Positions 1 through 11,976 of a DNA stretch of 64,000 bases are shown here, piece by piece. Source of the stretch: Ascochyta rabiei (taxonomy: Eukaryota > Ascomycota > Dothideomycetes > Pleosporales > Didymellaceae); contig NC_082420.1 of assembly GCF_004011695.2 (NCBI RefSeq), positions 434,001 to 498,000 of the forward strand. The letters run 5' to 3'. Position numbers and translations under genes: made by a program. Within the stretch, counting starts at the first letter, position 1; the number at the start of each line of letters is the position of its first letter. Below the pieces are notes generated by a model. It saw only the letters and a list, made by a program, of their open reading frames with translations, made no database searches and had not been told where the DNA came from.

Positions 1-393
1 TTTTCTTTTTCTTTTTCTTTTTTCCTCTCTGGGTTTTGGCAGGGAGAGAGTTTTGGTAGAGTTGGTAGAGTGGATGGATGGATGGATGGATGGATGGATG
101 GATGGATGGATCGATATATGGTTTCCTTCCTCCGCTTCCGCTTCCGCTTCCGCTTCCTGCAAACACAACGCATCACCTGCATGGGTAATTGTACCTTGTA
201 CGATTCATTCGTCTGCTCTGATTCGTTCGGTCATACACATACACATCTCACACATCGACCCCCCAACAACCATCACCACCCAACATGGCAATCATCTCGT
301 CGCAGATACACAGCATCGACAAGACCCAATGCCTGTCACTTCCCATTCCACTCCACTCCACTCCACCCCGATCCCTTGCTGCGGCGTGACCAG
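1..393. repeat. Microsatellite-rich non-coding edge
   Basis: This stretch has no supportable gene. It contains a T-rich start (TTTTC units, about 1-26), a GGAT tetranucleotide array (about 70-111) and a CTTCCG hexanucleotide array (about 130-157). Open frames across it are the usual by-product of simple repeats and have no recognisable domain or splice structure. Confidence 0.75.
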
Positions 394-668
394 AGGTGAG
401 AAGAGCTTGTTTCCAAGCACGAGACCGATTGAGAGCGGGTGAAGAGCTTGTTTCCAAGCATGAGACCGATTGAAGCAAGGTGAAGAGCTTGTTTCCAAGC
501 ATGAGACCGATTGAGAGCAGGTGAATCAAGGAGCTAGTACCCAGATACAGCAACTAGAGACCGATTGAGAGCAGGTGAATCAGGGAATTAGTACCCAGAT
601 ACAGCAACTAGAGACCGATTGAGAGCAGGTGAATCAGGGAATTAGTACCCAGATACAGCAACTAGAGA
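394..668. repeat. Composite tandem repeat (two unit types sharing an end)
   Basis: Three copies of a unit of about 41-43 bp, with core AGAGCTTGTTTCCAAGCA and ending in GAGACCGATTGAGAGC or a variant, are followed by about three copies of a 54-bp unit. The longer unit has a different body (TTAGTACCCAGATACAGCAA) but the same terminal GAGACCGATTGAGAGCAGGTGAA. The short unit contains a small inverted repeat (GCTTG/CAAGC). Copies are nearly identical, which points to recent expansion. No function can be assigned. Confidence 0.85.
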
Positions 669-982
669 CAGTCGATCGAAAAAAAAAACATCACTTCACC
701 AGCATGAAAAGAACGTCGAAGTCATATTTCATCGATCATCGTAAATTGCGTACACCTGCAGGAATACGACTTCAAGTCTACAGCACTTTGCCTGCATAGC
801 AGTAGACCCTCTCGTCGTTGATAGCTGAGCCAGGGCCCTAGGATCGTACCGCACGTGCGCTTCTCTGCGTCGTGTGGCATCGTAATTAGGAATACAATCA
901 CAGCGCCATATTCGGCCATGTATGGTCCATTATGCTCTCTCCCTGCTCTATGATGCCATGTATCGACGGACGTTGGTATTTT

Positions 983-2229
<1,247 letters not shown>

Positions 2230-2738
2230 GGTTGCGGCGCGGCGGGTGTGGTGATGGGCGGGCGGGGGGCGTTTGTTGTGAGGTCGAGCTGTCGAGGGGT
2301 TCTTGCCCTTTCAAACTTGGCAGATGACGTGCCACTGGCGGGCAACCAGATTCGCAGGCAGTGTGGGCTTTGCAGAGACCAGCTGTAAGACCACAGAGTG
2401 TGTTGAACGAGTTGAGGGATATCACGAGCGGTAGCAGGGGGCAGCAGAAGAATGGGGCATGAATTGACATGCGTACCACACTTGCACGGATGCCATTCTT
2501 GGCCTCGAGCCGCGATCGGTGGCGGGGCTACTTGGCTCCGGCTTAGTCAACCCCGTCACATGATGTGGCGGGGAAACATCGGGCCAGACCTTCTTATTTA
2601 TCCCCAACGGAAGGATCGCCCGCCCCTCCGCTCTCCACTTAAGCGCGTCGCGACTTCCCGACTCTCAGCTTCTTCCACCAGTCGCAACTGCACTCGGTAT
2701 CAACAGCTACAACTGAACGCGCTCTATCGCACTCTGCG
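2230..2738. promoter_or_regulatory. Divergent promoter between PP2A and ULP1
   Basis: A 509-bp spacer separates the two start codons of genes transcribed away from each other, so it must hold both promoters. The ULP1 side is pyrimidine-rich just before the start (many CT and TC runs at 2620-2710), as is common for TATA-less fungal housekeeping promoters. I see no clear TATA box. Confidence 0.5.
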
Positions 2739-4981
2739 ATGGCTTCCAAACGCGACTTCGGTCGCGCCTTCGACATTCCTGTTGGCTTCCAAAGCGACAT
2801 CCTCGCTGCAGAGCCCCAGGTCTGTCTTTCATTGCCGCTCTTTGTCTGACACTGAGCTCACCAAGGCAGGCACTCGAATCATCGACAGCTCACACAACTC
2901 CTGGTCAATGGCCCGAGGAGTATCTAGATAGCGACGAGGCAACTGCGCCTGCGCGCAGCGACACCTTCTTCACCACCGCAGCCAGATTCGCGACCTCGGT
3001 TACCTTGGAGGTCTTCAAGCTTCCCTCCCGCCTCGTGAACAGCTTCACGCGACAGCAGCAGATCCGCGCTGTTCCCATAATCAGAGAAGACGGTGCGTCT
3101 AAGAGACGCCTGGTCGATGCAGGCCTCACCCCGACCACTCCAACGCGCAGATGCGGCTCTGGAGGTTCTCAGGGAACACTGAGACAGCCCTTGTCCAGCT
3201 CTGACGTCACGCGTAATCATCTCTCCGGCCTCTGGCTCGAGACACTATCTACCTCGACCTTCGACTCTCAGTGCTCAGAATTTCCCCAGGGCGATGACAT
3301 TAACGACAGTCTCGACTGGTCGATGGACGATGTCGACTCCGGCACGCCCCCACACATTCCACAAACTGGCTCTCCCACCACTCACAGCTGGCTCCGACGA
3401 CCTGAGAGGAGGACCAGCTCGCCCATCTCCCAATTCTCTGCCCTTCGCAAGTTCTCCGTCACGCCCATGCGACAGCAGCTCCTTAGAAAGCAGTTGCGGG
3501 CTCCAGTCTCGTCATTAGTTCTACAGCAGCCCAATCGTATCATGGCACCTCCAATCTCGCACGCCTTTACTATTGACGACTTGAAGAAAATGAACACCGG
3601 GTCATCACTCATCCCCATCAACGCGCCCGCTGTCGCGACCAATGCGCAAGAGGTCAGTGCTCATTACAGGGCTGAGCTCGAAACGCGGGAAAATAGAGAC
3701 GCCGACGCACGGGCCGCAGCCGAGCCGAGCTATTGCAACCCCGTCGATACCATCGACATTGACCTTTCCTTCCTCCAGGATGCAAGCCATGCGGACACCA
3801 TTGTGACACCGCACAAACTTTCACCTTCACCGGTACGCAGAAAGAGTGTCCGATGGGCTTCTCAAAGCACTGTCAAGTCATATTACGTCGATGAAAAAAT
3901 TAGCGAGATGCTCGACTCCACTTTGGAATCCATCAGATCGCCGACCCCCAAACCGGACTTTGCCGAAGACGATGACGAGGAAGCCGAAGACGATGACGAG
4001 GAAGCCGAAGACGATGAAGGGGACGCCGGAGATGACGATGAGGAAGCCGAAAACCTGCAGGAGGTTGAATTCGAGTGGCCAGACTCAGATTCGGATTTTG
4101 ACGATGATGTGGATGGGCCATCTCTAGATGATTCGCTGCACGAATCGCAGCTCTCCAAAGAGCTTCTTCAAGACCTTGAGGAGGACTTCAAGAACCTCTT
4201 GGCGAAGGCTCCGCCTCCACCTCCACCACCCAAGCCTCTCGTCGCCCCTCTATCCATTGCAGAACGCACACAGCTCGAGGACATCGCCGCCAAATCAAAG
4301 CATGGCCTCAACGAAGCCTTCCCCATCATACCTCACAAAATCAGTGCGCGTGACTTTGGTACCTTGTTGCCAGACCAGTTCAACGGTAGTGCCAAGGCCT
4401 GGCTCAACGACGAGATTGTCAATGAGTATCTCGCTGTGCTGGTGAAGGAATGTAACCAGGACGCTGCCTTTGTCTTCAAGCGCGGTGGTCCTGCACCTCC
4501 CTACCATGCTTTCTCCTCGCACTGGTACAACTCTATCAAGGGCGGCGTTAAGAATGTTGAACGGTGGGCTGGCAGGGTTGGCTTGGGAGGTAAACAGTTT
4601 TTGGACGCTAAGCTCGTCCTCTACCCCATCTGCGATGGCTCTCACTGGCGCCTGCTCGCCGTCAAACCCCAGGAGCGGATCATTGAGTACCTTGATTCTC
4701 TTGGCTGGGATGGCGAGAAATATGTTGACAAGCTGCGCTTGTATCTGAAGAATGAGCTCAAGGAACTCTACAAGGACGAAGAGTGGACAGTGGTCGAACA
4801 ACAGCGGAGCTCACGCCAGCTCAACGGCAGCGACTGCGGTGTCTTTGTTCTGCTGAACGCTCTGGTCCTTTTACTCGGATATGACACCAAGAAGGTTATC
4901 GCATGCAATGGCATGCTGGAAGCACGAGAGCGTATGGCTATCACCATCATCACCGGGCATCCAGTGGAGTTGGATTATTGA
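2739..4981 (+). CDS. ULP1: Ulp1-type SUMO protease (peptidase C48)
   Basis: Cysteine protease that matures SUMO and removes it from targets, normally at the nuclear pore. Two exons, 2739-2819 and 2870-4981, give 730 residues. The 50-bp intron joins codon 27 (Gln) to an in-frame Ala, and the ATG at 2739 is the start that fits. The C-terminal third is the C48 domain: the substrate region LNDEIVNEYL, then the catalytic His in GSHWRLL, Asp in EYLDSLGW and Cys in NGSDCGVF, all present. The N-terminal half is low-complexity and Ser/Pro-rich. It carries an acidic tandem tract (EDDDEEA units, about 3960-4060) followed by a poly-Pro stretch. A coiled or linker region is likely between them. Function by family is confident; localisation is inferred. 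Confidence 0.93.
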
Positions 4982-5035
4982 TCGTGGAGGCGTCCGGACG
5001 GATTGATGGGCACTGGCGTTTTCTCTTTGGTTTTC

Positions 5036-5246
5036 TGGTTTTCTTCTGTTCCTGTTTTGTTTTGCTTTGTTTTGTTTGGTTCTGTTTTGTTTCACTTGGT
5101 TTGGTCTTGCTTGGTTTTGTTTTGCTTGGTTTTGTTTTGCTTGGTTTGGTTTTGCTTGGGTTTGTTTTGCTTGGTTTTGTTTGGTTGTTTTGTTTTGCTT
5201 GGGTTTGTTTGGTTGTTTGGGTTTGTTTTGTTTTGCTTGGTTTGAT
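5036..5246. repeat. T/G-rich irregular tandem repeat downstream of ULP1
   Basis: About 210 bp of repeated TTTTG, CTTGG and TTTGTTTTGCTTGG units, strongly strand-biased (T and G on the + strand). It begins about 55 bp after the ULP1 stop and so probably lies in the 3' untranslated region. It creates long artefactual open frames on both strands (Phe/Leu/Val-rich or Lys/Gln/Thr-rich). The rest of 4982-5585 shows nothing gene-like. Confidence 0.8.
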
Positions 5247-5585
5247 GTGCATGATATGGAGTTCAGTCGTTTTGAGATACCCCCACCAGCCGCGGAGGCT
5301 GACGATTGATTTGGTTTTATACTGTACTTTACAAGGGCTAGAGACCCTTCAGTAGACGATTGTAATCGTATTAGCGCTACACCTTGCTTCATACTGCTAT
5401 AGATGATCTGGAATGCACAACGTTAGATTTCTATATGATCAGCAAGTCTTTTTCTTGTTCAAATATTCAATAATAGCTGGATGTCACAGTGTAGGGGATA
5501 GCCTCCCAGTTGAACATGTATTTGATGTTCAGATGATTTAGAAAATATCATTTATATATTTATTTTATCCCTACTCCCTCCAGGC

Positions 5586-6684
5586 TTACGACGAGACCTT
5601 GATGGTGAGCTTACCAAAGTGCTTCTGGTCCCACATGTACTGGTACGCCTCCTTCAAATCTTTCAGCTCAAACACCTTCTCATCGACAACTGGGTGGATG
5701 TCGTTCGCCTCGATCGCCGCAACCATATCCTGCATCTGCAGCCTGCTGCCTACCAGGATACCGCGGACTGTGCAGATGTTGTTCAAGGTCTCGAGGAAGG
5801 TGGGCTGGTTCTTCTCCATGCCGCCAATGAAGCCGATAATTGTGATGACGCCGTCAATGGCGATCGCTTTAAGAGACTGTGCCATGGTGGTGGGACCACC
5901 GACCTCGACAACGTGCTGTACACCCACGCCACCGGTAAGCTCCTTGGCCTTCTCGCCCCAGGCAGGAGTCTCCTTGTAATTGATGACCTCGTCTGCGCCA
6001 AGCTTCTTCAATGTCTCGGCCTTGGAAGCTGAGGATGTGGTCGCAATGACGCGCGCGCCAGCGGCTTTGGCAAACTGGAGCGCGAAGATGGAAACACCGC
6101 CTGTGCCTTGTGTGAGTACCCAGTGACCAGGCTTCAGGGCCCTCGACTCCAATCCGTACAGCGCATTCCACGCTGTCAACCCCGCACAACTCAGCGTGCT
6201 GGCCTCAAGGTCGTTCAGGTTCTTGGGCGCCGGCACGAGACCCTGCTCGTCAAAGACACCGTACTCGCGCAATGTGCCATCAATGGCGCCGCCGAGACCG
6301 GTCGACAGCGAGGCTCCGTCGAGCGAACCGGCGATGTGGGCCTGGTTGAAGAGTGTGACGACGCGATCGCCGGGCTTGAAGCGAGTCACGCCGCTACCGA
6401 CGGATTCTACGACACCAGCACCATCCGAGCCGGGAATCACGCCGTCTTTCGCGGGGAAGGGGTATTTGCCCTTGGGGATAATGAGGTCGCGGTAGTTGAG
6501 GGATGCACCATTTACTAAAAAGTGTTAGCGGGTGCTGCGGGCTAATTCGGGCTGAAGAGTGCGTACTTTTGACAAGAACGTCCTTGTCGCTAACCTTGGG
6601 AACAGAAGCGCCCTCGTTAAACTTCAGAGCGTCGAAGCCATCTTTCCCCTCGATCATCCACTGCTTGGTCGTTGATGGTGCCAT
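5586..6684 (-). CDS. Medium-chain (zinc-type) alcohol dehydrogenase family protein
   Basis: NAD(P)-dependent oxidoreductase of the MDR superfamily. Two exons, 6684-6567 and 6514-5586, with a 52-bp intron, give 348 residues, the usual MDR length. The N-terminal GroES-like domain contains NGASLNYRDL and the PGSDGAGVV turn. The Rossmann part carries GTGGVSIFALQFAKAAGARV, a glycine-rich nucleotide-binding loop. The pattern (no structural-zinc cysteine cluster, YRD at the catalytic-zinc position) resembles fungal YogA/Zta1-like quinone or enone reductases rather than classical zinc ADHs. Substrate cannot be told from sequence. It stands alone, with no obvious pathway partner. Confidence 0.88.
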
Positions 6685-8179
6685 ATCGTGTAATGTGATG
6701 TGTAGTGATAGGAGACGGTGAATGTGGAACAGCAATTGGGTGTTGGAAAGCTGTAGAAAAGTGTGAATATCCTGTTCTCATCCATGGTGGGGGCTCACAT
6801 TTATGTATGTAGTCGTCCATACAAAATGTGGGTCCCATGCATTACCTGTAGTGACGCAACAGAACGGTCGGAATCTGACAACGCGCTACTCGGCCAATCA
6901 CCATGCTCAAAGGACACTCCACAGAAGTGCCGAGTTTATTTCTAAGCTCCCAGAAACGGACATTCCCCGGATGCTGCGCTTCGATGTGGAGATGGCCGAT
7001 TCGGGTATGTAACGATCAAGCTTGAGCAGACAAACGTGACTGCATGCTACAAGGATTGCTGTGCTGACATCGGAGATCAATCGGGAGAGGAGCTTCACGC
7101 TCTTGAAGTTGAATACCTCAATTGTGCTCCCTCTGTAGAGCCTATGAGGTAACCCAGTAGGCCGTTGTCAGTGTTCAGTGGGCGGTGCGTGCAGTGTGCA
7201 ACTTTGAGTGCAATTCTGTGTGTTTTTTGGGCCTGTCCGATTCTTCGCCGAAATCACGGCATGAACCGCCCAGCATCGCTACATCTCGACTCTTCCACCA
7301 CCGTGCATGGTCCTTACAAATTCGACTCTGCAGTCTTCAAGCGCGATATTACAAGGTTCAAGTGTTGCGCCCGCCTCAATGTACCGAGCGGCGCTGTGCG
7401 TTCCACATAGCGCTTCGAGTGTACCTCTTTCGCAAACAGCATATGCTAAGCCTTGTCCATTGAGAGCTTCTTGAAAGTCAGGTGCGAGCTACATTGACGC
7501 TGACAGTACTAGTGACATCGGTCTGAGCGAGTGTGCATCTATACATCCCTGAGGCCTTTGTTAAGGCTACCTTTTAGGCTGACTGTGTACCGCCAGCTAT
7601 GAAGCTCGCCATCTCGGCAGCATGGACATTAGTCGCAACACGATGCATTGAGGAGGCCACAGGCAATCGATCGACTCCACGTTTAGCGTTGGTTAGAGTT
7701 TTGTGGAGCTGGAAGGTGAGAAAGAAACGAGCGTGAAGGTCAAGTATTGTTTCATTTCATCTTTCTGCTTCAGCCACGCCGACCACGAAGCGCTGGTCTC
7801 AAGCATTGCACAACAGCAGTCGACGTCAACAGCGCTCATCCTCATTCGATATAACAATCTCAGATCAAAGCCACCCGGCTGCAGCTAGTGCTGATCTTGC
7901 TTAGTGCTATTTGTATCTGAGCTGAGCTGAGCCCGCATCTGCTGCACCTCAATAAACGCCGAACATGTCGCAAGTCTGCTTGCAGCACTTGTGTCATGCC
8001 TTTGGTTATCATCAAACGCTTGCAATTCAGCAACCTTCACGCCCGTTAGGCTTTCAGTAGCCTCCTACCGATTGAGCGATTGTCTAGAAAGATTGATACT
8101 ACCAACAACAAGTTAGAGATGGAAGTATAGCATCATATATTGCCTCGCCTATGTACAAGGCTCTGTTCCATCCCCCACA
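6685..8179. other. Gene-poor interval
   Basis: Nearly 1.5 kb with only short unsupported frames. None has a recognisable motif, a signal peptide or splice signals that extend it. No repeat structure, tRNA or AT-rich block is visible. The first part holds the promoter of the dehydrogenase that starts at 6684. Confidence 0.6.
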
Positions 8180-10074
8180 ATGACCTCCCGAGGTCCTCAC
8201 TCTGCATACTCGTCACGCGATGCATCGCCAGACCTGCACGCACCGTACAATCCGTTCCACGACCCAATTGAGCTATCCCACTTCTCACGACCATCACTGG
8301 ATGCGCAAGATAGGTCCTCACAGAGCTCACGCGGAAACTCTACCGCCAATGAGCGGCGTGGAAGGTCCCACGGAAGATCGCACTCTGGAGTATACCTCCT
8401 TCCGATGCAAAGCAGAACGCTGTATGCACCTGTATCAGGCCGGCAGGAGAGCCCACGAAGGAAGGCGTACCAGATCCCGGATATTCGGCCTCTCTAGGTG
8501 TGTTCGAAAGCGAGCCTGTATTATGGATCGGCTACGCCGAAAATACCACCACAAGATATCCGGAAGACTCCCCATACGCCAAAAAGTGGACGTGGGTCCA
8601 CGAACCGAAAATCTTCAAATGCATAATGCACCACACGAATTACACCTTCGAGATGCGCTATCGTCCGACTCGGAATGCAACCCTTAAGCAGCGCGAACTT
8701 ATTTTCCCTTTGATCAACACTACGCTATCATCCAAAGGAAATTACGACAGTGCAGCGTGTCCAACCGTACGTAGTACGGCCCGTAACGGTTACGGGTTAC
8801 GGCCGTAAATATAGTAAGTAACGGCAATTATATAAGCTGTAGCCGTATACGTACCGTAGCTATACATAAAGCCGTAATACAGTCATAGTACAGCCAACCT
8901 TAGTGTTGACGATGGGGGGATAGGGGGGGGGGCGCACAGGCCACTATCGTCAAAACTCAACACCACACCTAACGGCTGACGCGAGGCCTCAACAGTATCA
9001 CCACCTCCTCCCCCACCACGCCACAACGCGATTATTGCGTTTTTTTTAATATTAACACGCACAAAGGCAGATAAAGCCTATAGAACACGTTTCTAAGCAC
9101 AGAGGTGTTACAGGATAGGCCTCCTTTACAGTTATTAACCACGCTAGACTAAAAATAGCAACTGTACACCCGTAGCTACGTCTCTACGCCGTAAAGTAGG
9201 CCTACGCCGTAATTTTAGGACGTAACGGCTAACAATAATTGCCGTTACTTACGGCAATCGACCTTTGCCGTAGCCGTTTACTTACGGTTGGACACGCTGC
9301 GACAGTGCCCTCACCCCCATCCCAGACTACGCCTTCATTAACTCACAAAGCAACATAACGACCTACAAACTCGCTGCAGCATACCACTCCATGGGCGCCA
9401 TGCTCCGCAATTTTCTGCGTGGCGACATCGAGAAAACCTCGGACACATTCATCATCACACGCTCCGATATTAGTGAGACACGACTCATGGACGGCCGGAC
9501 CTCGTATCCTCAGCAAAACCTGATGGAAGCAGTGCAAAATTTGTTCGAGGATATCCTGCTCACCTTGCTCTCTGAACTTAATCTTGTAGCGGCCGAAACA
9601 CAGGCTGTCAAGTGCGTCAAAAGCAGGACGATGATCGTGCACATCTACCTCCCCTCATCGCTTTGGATTGGATACGCTATGGCCGTTGCAATCACGCTCG
9701 CCTCCATCCTCGTTGGAAGTCGGGCAATCTACCAAAATGGCGTTGCGAGTGATACGCTGTTCAGTCGCATCCTTGTCACAACGCGCAATCCGACGCTCGA
9801 TCGCCTGAGCGTTGGTGCGTGTTTAGGAGGTGATACGTTTCCAAAGGAGCTCAAGGAGACAAAATTGAGATTCGGTGTATTGCTGGAAGAAGAGCCAAGA
9901 GAGGGGCCGCTGGGACGAGTGGAGCATTACTGTTTTGGCACAAGGGGAGAGACGAAGAATATTGTCAAGGGGCATAACTACGCGGGGTTGCGGCGCTACG
10001 TTGGGGGTGAAGAAGGCGATGTTGATGAAAAGAAAGGACTGCTTGAGGATGAAGATGTAGCGATACGTTTATGA
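8180..10074 (+). pseudogene. Truncated multi-pass membrane protein gene, interrupted by a MITE
   Basis: The readable 3' part (about 8497-8744 plus 9308-10074) encodes an Asn-rich extracellular region (NYTF, NATL and NTT glycosylation sites). A transmembrane segment follows (LWIGYAMAVAITLASILVGS), then a cytoplasmic tail with TTRNPTLDRL. This matches a large Dothideomycete family of membrane proteins often annotated 'formylmethionine deformylase-like', a misnomer. The N-terminal piece (8180-about 8390, Ser/Arg-rich) is followed directly by this C-terminal half, so the usual upstream membrane segments and most of the ectodomain are missing. At 8745-9307 a 547-bp hAT-type element with an 8-bp target duplication splits the codon series. 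Removing the element and one duplication leaves the frame open. The element brings an in-frame stop at about 8806. I judge this a dead gene unless the insert is spliced out. Confidence 0.65.
8753..9299. mobile_element. Non-autonomous hAT-type MITE (547 bp)
   Basis: Both ends carry a perfect 17-bp terminal inverted repeat starting CAGCGTGTCCAACCGTA. The flanks are an exact 8-bp direct repeat, CGACAGTG, at 8745-8752 and 9300-9307. An 8-bp duplication with CAG..CTG termini is the hAT signature. Subterminal regions on both sides are packed with CCGTA/TACGG motifs in both orientations, as expected for hAT transposase-binding repeats. There is no transposase reading frame inside, so it must be mobilised in trans. 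The intact target duplication and the clean in-frame junction of the split gene suggest recent insertion. Confidence 0.9.
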
Positions 10075-10226
10075 GTTTGTTTCAACGAAACTTATGTAGA
10101 TGTTGTAAGTGTACACGTCAGTCCAGGACAATAGTCCTTGTGTGTCTGGTACCAGCCGACTTTGGTTTCCCTAGGCATTTAGCTTGCCTGTTCATCGTCC
10201 ATTGGTCCAGCCATCTCTCTTTGCAA

Positions 10227-11084
10227 TTAATTACCGCCGAACAGGAAGTTTCCAGTCGCACCGCCGCCGTCACCGCCAGCGTTGTTGTTTGCGTTACCAC
10301 CAGCATTGTTTGCATTACCACCAGCATTGTTGTTTGCATTACCACCAGCATTGTTGCTCGCGTTACCACCAGCATTGTTGTTCTGGTTCTGGTTCTGGTT
10401 GTTGTTGGCGGCCTTGTCATCCGCGTTATCGTTCGCATTGTCATCAGCAGCGGCATCGTCATCATCATCATCAGCCGCCGCATCGTCCTGGTTTGCATTG
10501 TTGTTGCCCGCTGTGGCATCGTTGTTTCCTGCCCCAGCACCAGCACCAGCGCCAGCAGCAGTGCTACCTCCGCCGGTAATCGAGGCATCGAAAGGTAGCG
10601 CGGTACTTGGCTTGCCAGCGCTCTCCTTATCAGTAGCAATGTTATTGTTCAGCTTCTTTGTCTCATCCTCCAGCTTCGCAGCCACATCCTCGCCTTGGGC
10701 CTGCTTAGCTTCGAGCTCAATCTTTGTGGCCATCAGTTTCAGAACCTTGTTCTTTATCTTTCCGGCAGACAGAGCGTCGGCTTCGTCGCCCGTGGCAGCT
10801 TCAATGGCAGGGTTGAAAACACCGGTTTCAGCATCGTTGGCTACGTCGTTGACCTGACCAAGAAAGTCGATATCTGCGGGATCGATGTTGCCAGGATTGT
10901 TGACATCGAGCGCGGAAAAGACAGCGAGGGCTTCTGCTTCGGCGTTGCCCGCTTGCCCACCGGAAATAGAGATCGCATCATAGGTTGTGGATGCCAGAAC
11001 GGGACCAGATTGGCGGACCTTGAGAGTTGGGAGAGCAGACGAAAGAGCTGCGAGAGCGGTGATGGTAGCGAGTTGAAGATGCAT
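10227..11084 (-). CDS. Secreted protein with Asn/Gly tandem repeats
   Basis: One exon, 285 residues. A signal peptide is clear at the start (MHLQLATITALAALSSA). A central region of about 130 residues (roughly 40-170) has normal composition, rich in Ala, Asp and Lys, with coiled-coil-like heptads. It is followed by Ala/Gly runs, an acidic Asp/Ala stretch, Asn/Gln runs and then seven or so NNAGGN-type repeats. There are no cysteines, so it is not a cysteine-rich effector; a cell-wall or matrix protein is more plausible. I do not recognise a named family. The codons AAC/GGT/GGC alternate through the repeat, so it is slippage-prone and its copy number should vary between strains. Confidence 0.75.
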   Translation of the reverse strand: MHLQLATITALAALSSALPTLKVRQSGPVLASTTYDAISISGGQAGNAEAEALAVFSALDVNNPGNIDPADIDFLGQVNDVANDAETGVFNPAIEAATGDEADALSAGKIKNKVLKLMATKIELEAKQAQGEDVAAKLEDETKKLNNNIATDKESAGKPSTALPFDASITGGGSTAAGAGAGAGAGNNDATAGNNNANQDDAAADDDDDDAAADDNANDNADDKAANNNQNQNQNNNAGGNASNNAGGNANNNAGGNANNAGGNANNNAGGDGGGATGNFLFGGN

Positions 11085-11976
11085 GTTGAGAATGTGTGCT
11101 GGGACTACGATGAAATGTTTAGAGTGTATGTAAGAAGACAGTCCGGCTGTGGTTTAACTAAAGATCGAATTCTGCAGCGTCAAGCTGGAGAGCAAATAAG
11201 GTATAAAGATTGGAGAAGGAAAGAAGAACTGAAGCCTGATGATATAAAATGATGCTATGGTGATGGTTTACACCTCTTATATTCACATCCATTGGTACTC
11301 ATGATTCAGGCTACGAGTGTTTGCCTCTGGCGCGAGGTACTGTTCATGCCCTCGAAACCAGGCTCGATGCGCCTTCGAGCCTTCCAAGGCACATCTTCAG
11401 ACGCGAACGATGCACTAGCTGCTATGCACACCGTCCTCAGGCGCATGCTCAGGCGCCTCCTGAAAAGTCGCCTGAAGTTTCCCCACGAGTAAGAATAGTA
11501 CGACAGGCGCTGACAGGCCGTTACAGACGTTACGTGTCGCCATTTGGTGGAGTTGACAGCTCGATCCGGAAGCGTTCCTGAAAGACAAGGCTGTGAGACG
11601 TGTAAGATGTCAGACGTGGGGAACGGGGACATGGGACGCATGAGCTTGGCGAAAGCTTGGCGAGTTAGAAGTATGCCGCATCGCTTTTCTGGGCATCACG
11701 TTCACTGAGTGAAAGGGTCCTGACCTCAGATCGCGTAATGTAGGGGTCGAGTCCTTAGAATGAGGGATTGTTGGTGTCGAGACAGGAGCCTGGATGAGTG
11801 CGGCAGGGCCGCTAGCGGCTATCGCACCCGCCCCTTCCTCGCAAACCTTCGCTCTGTACGAAGTCACACCACATGCACGGTCTGTTCGGCAGGCTCAAGC
11901 TGTGGTCTATGCTTTCCCCCTACAAGCTGTCCGATGGTTCATTTACACAGATGCTCTCGAATGGAGACATTGACGC
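11085..11976. other. Intergenic interval
   Basis: About 890 bp between the Asn/Gly-repeat protein and the decayed permease. Several short frames occur on both strands, but none has domain signatures or usable splice extensions. I see no repeats or RNA genes. Confidence 0.5.

Noticed and set aside
394..668. Repeat array as a possible CRISPR
   Set aside because: Units are directly adjacent with no unique spacers, and the genome is fungal; it is a minisatellite.
4871..5392. 173-codon Lys/Gln/Thr-rich frame and overlapping Phe/Leu-rich frames
   Set aside because: Both come from the TTTTG/CTTGG simple repeat downstream of ULP1 and overlap its coding end.
8787..9280. Possible small gene inside the MITE
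   Set aside because: Only short frames; dense CCGTA/TACGG motifs and inverted ends explain the sequence as a non-autonomous element.
10071..10857. Long frames on both strands over the Asn/Gly repeat gene
   Set aside because: Shadow frames of the repeat; only the - strand frame with a signal peptide has protein-like structure.
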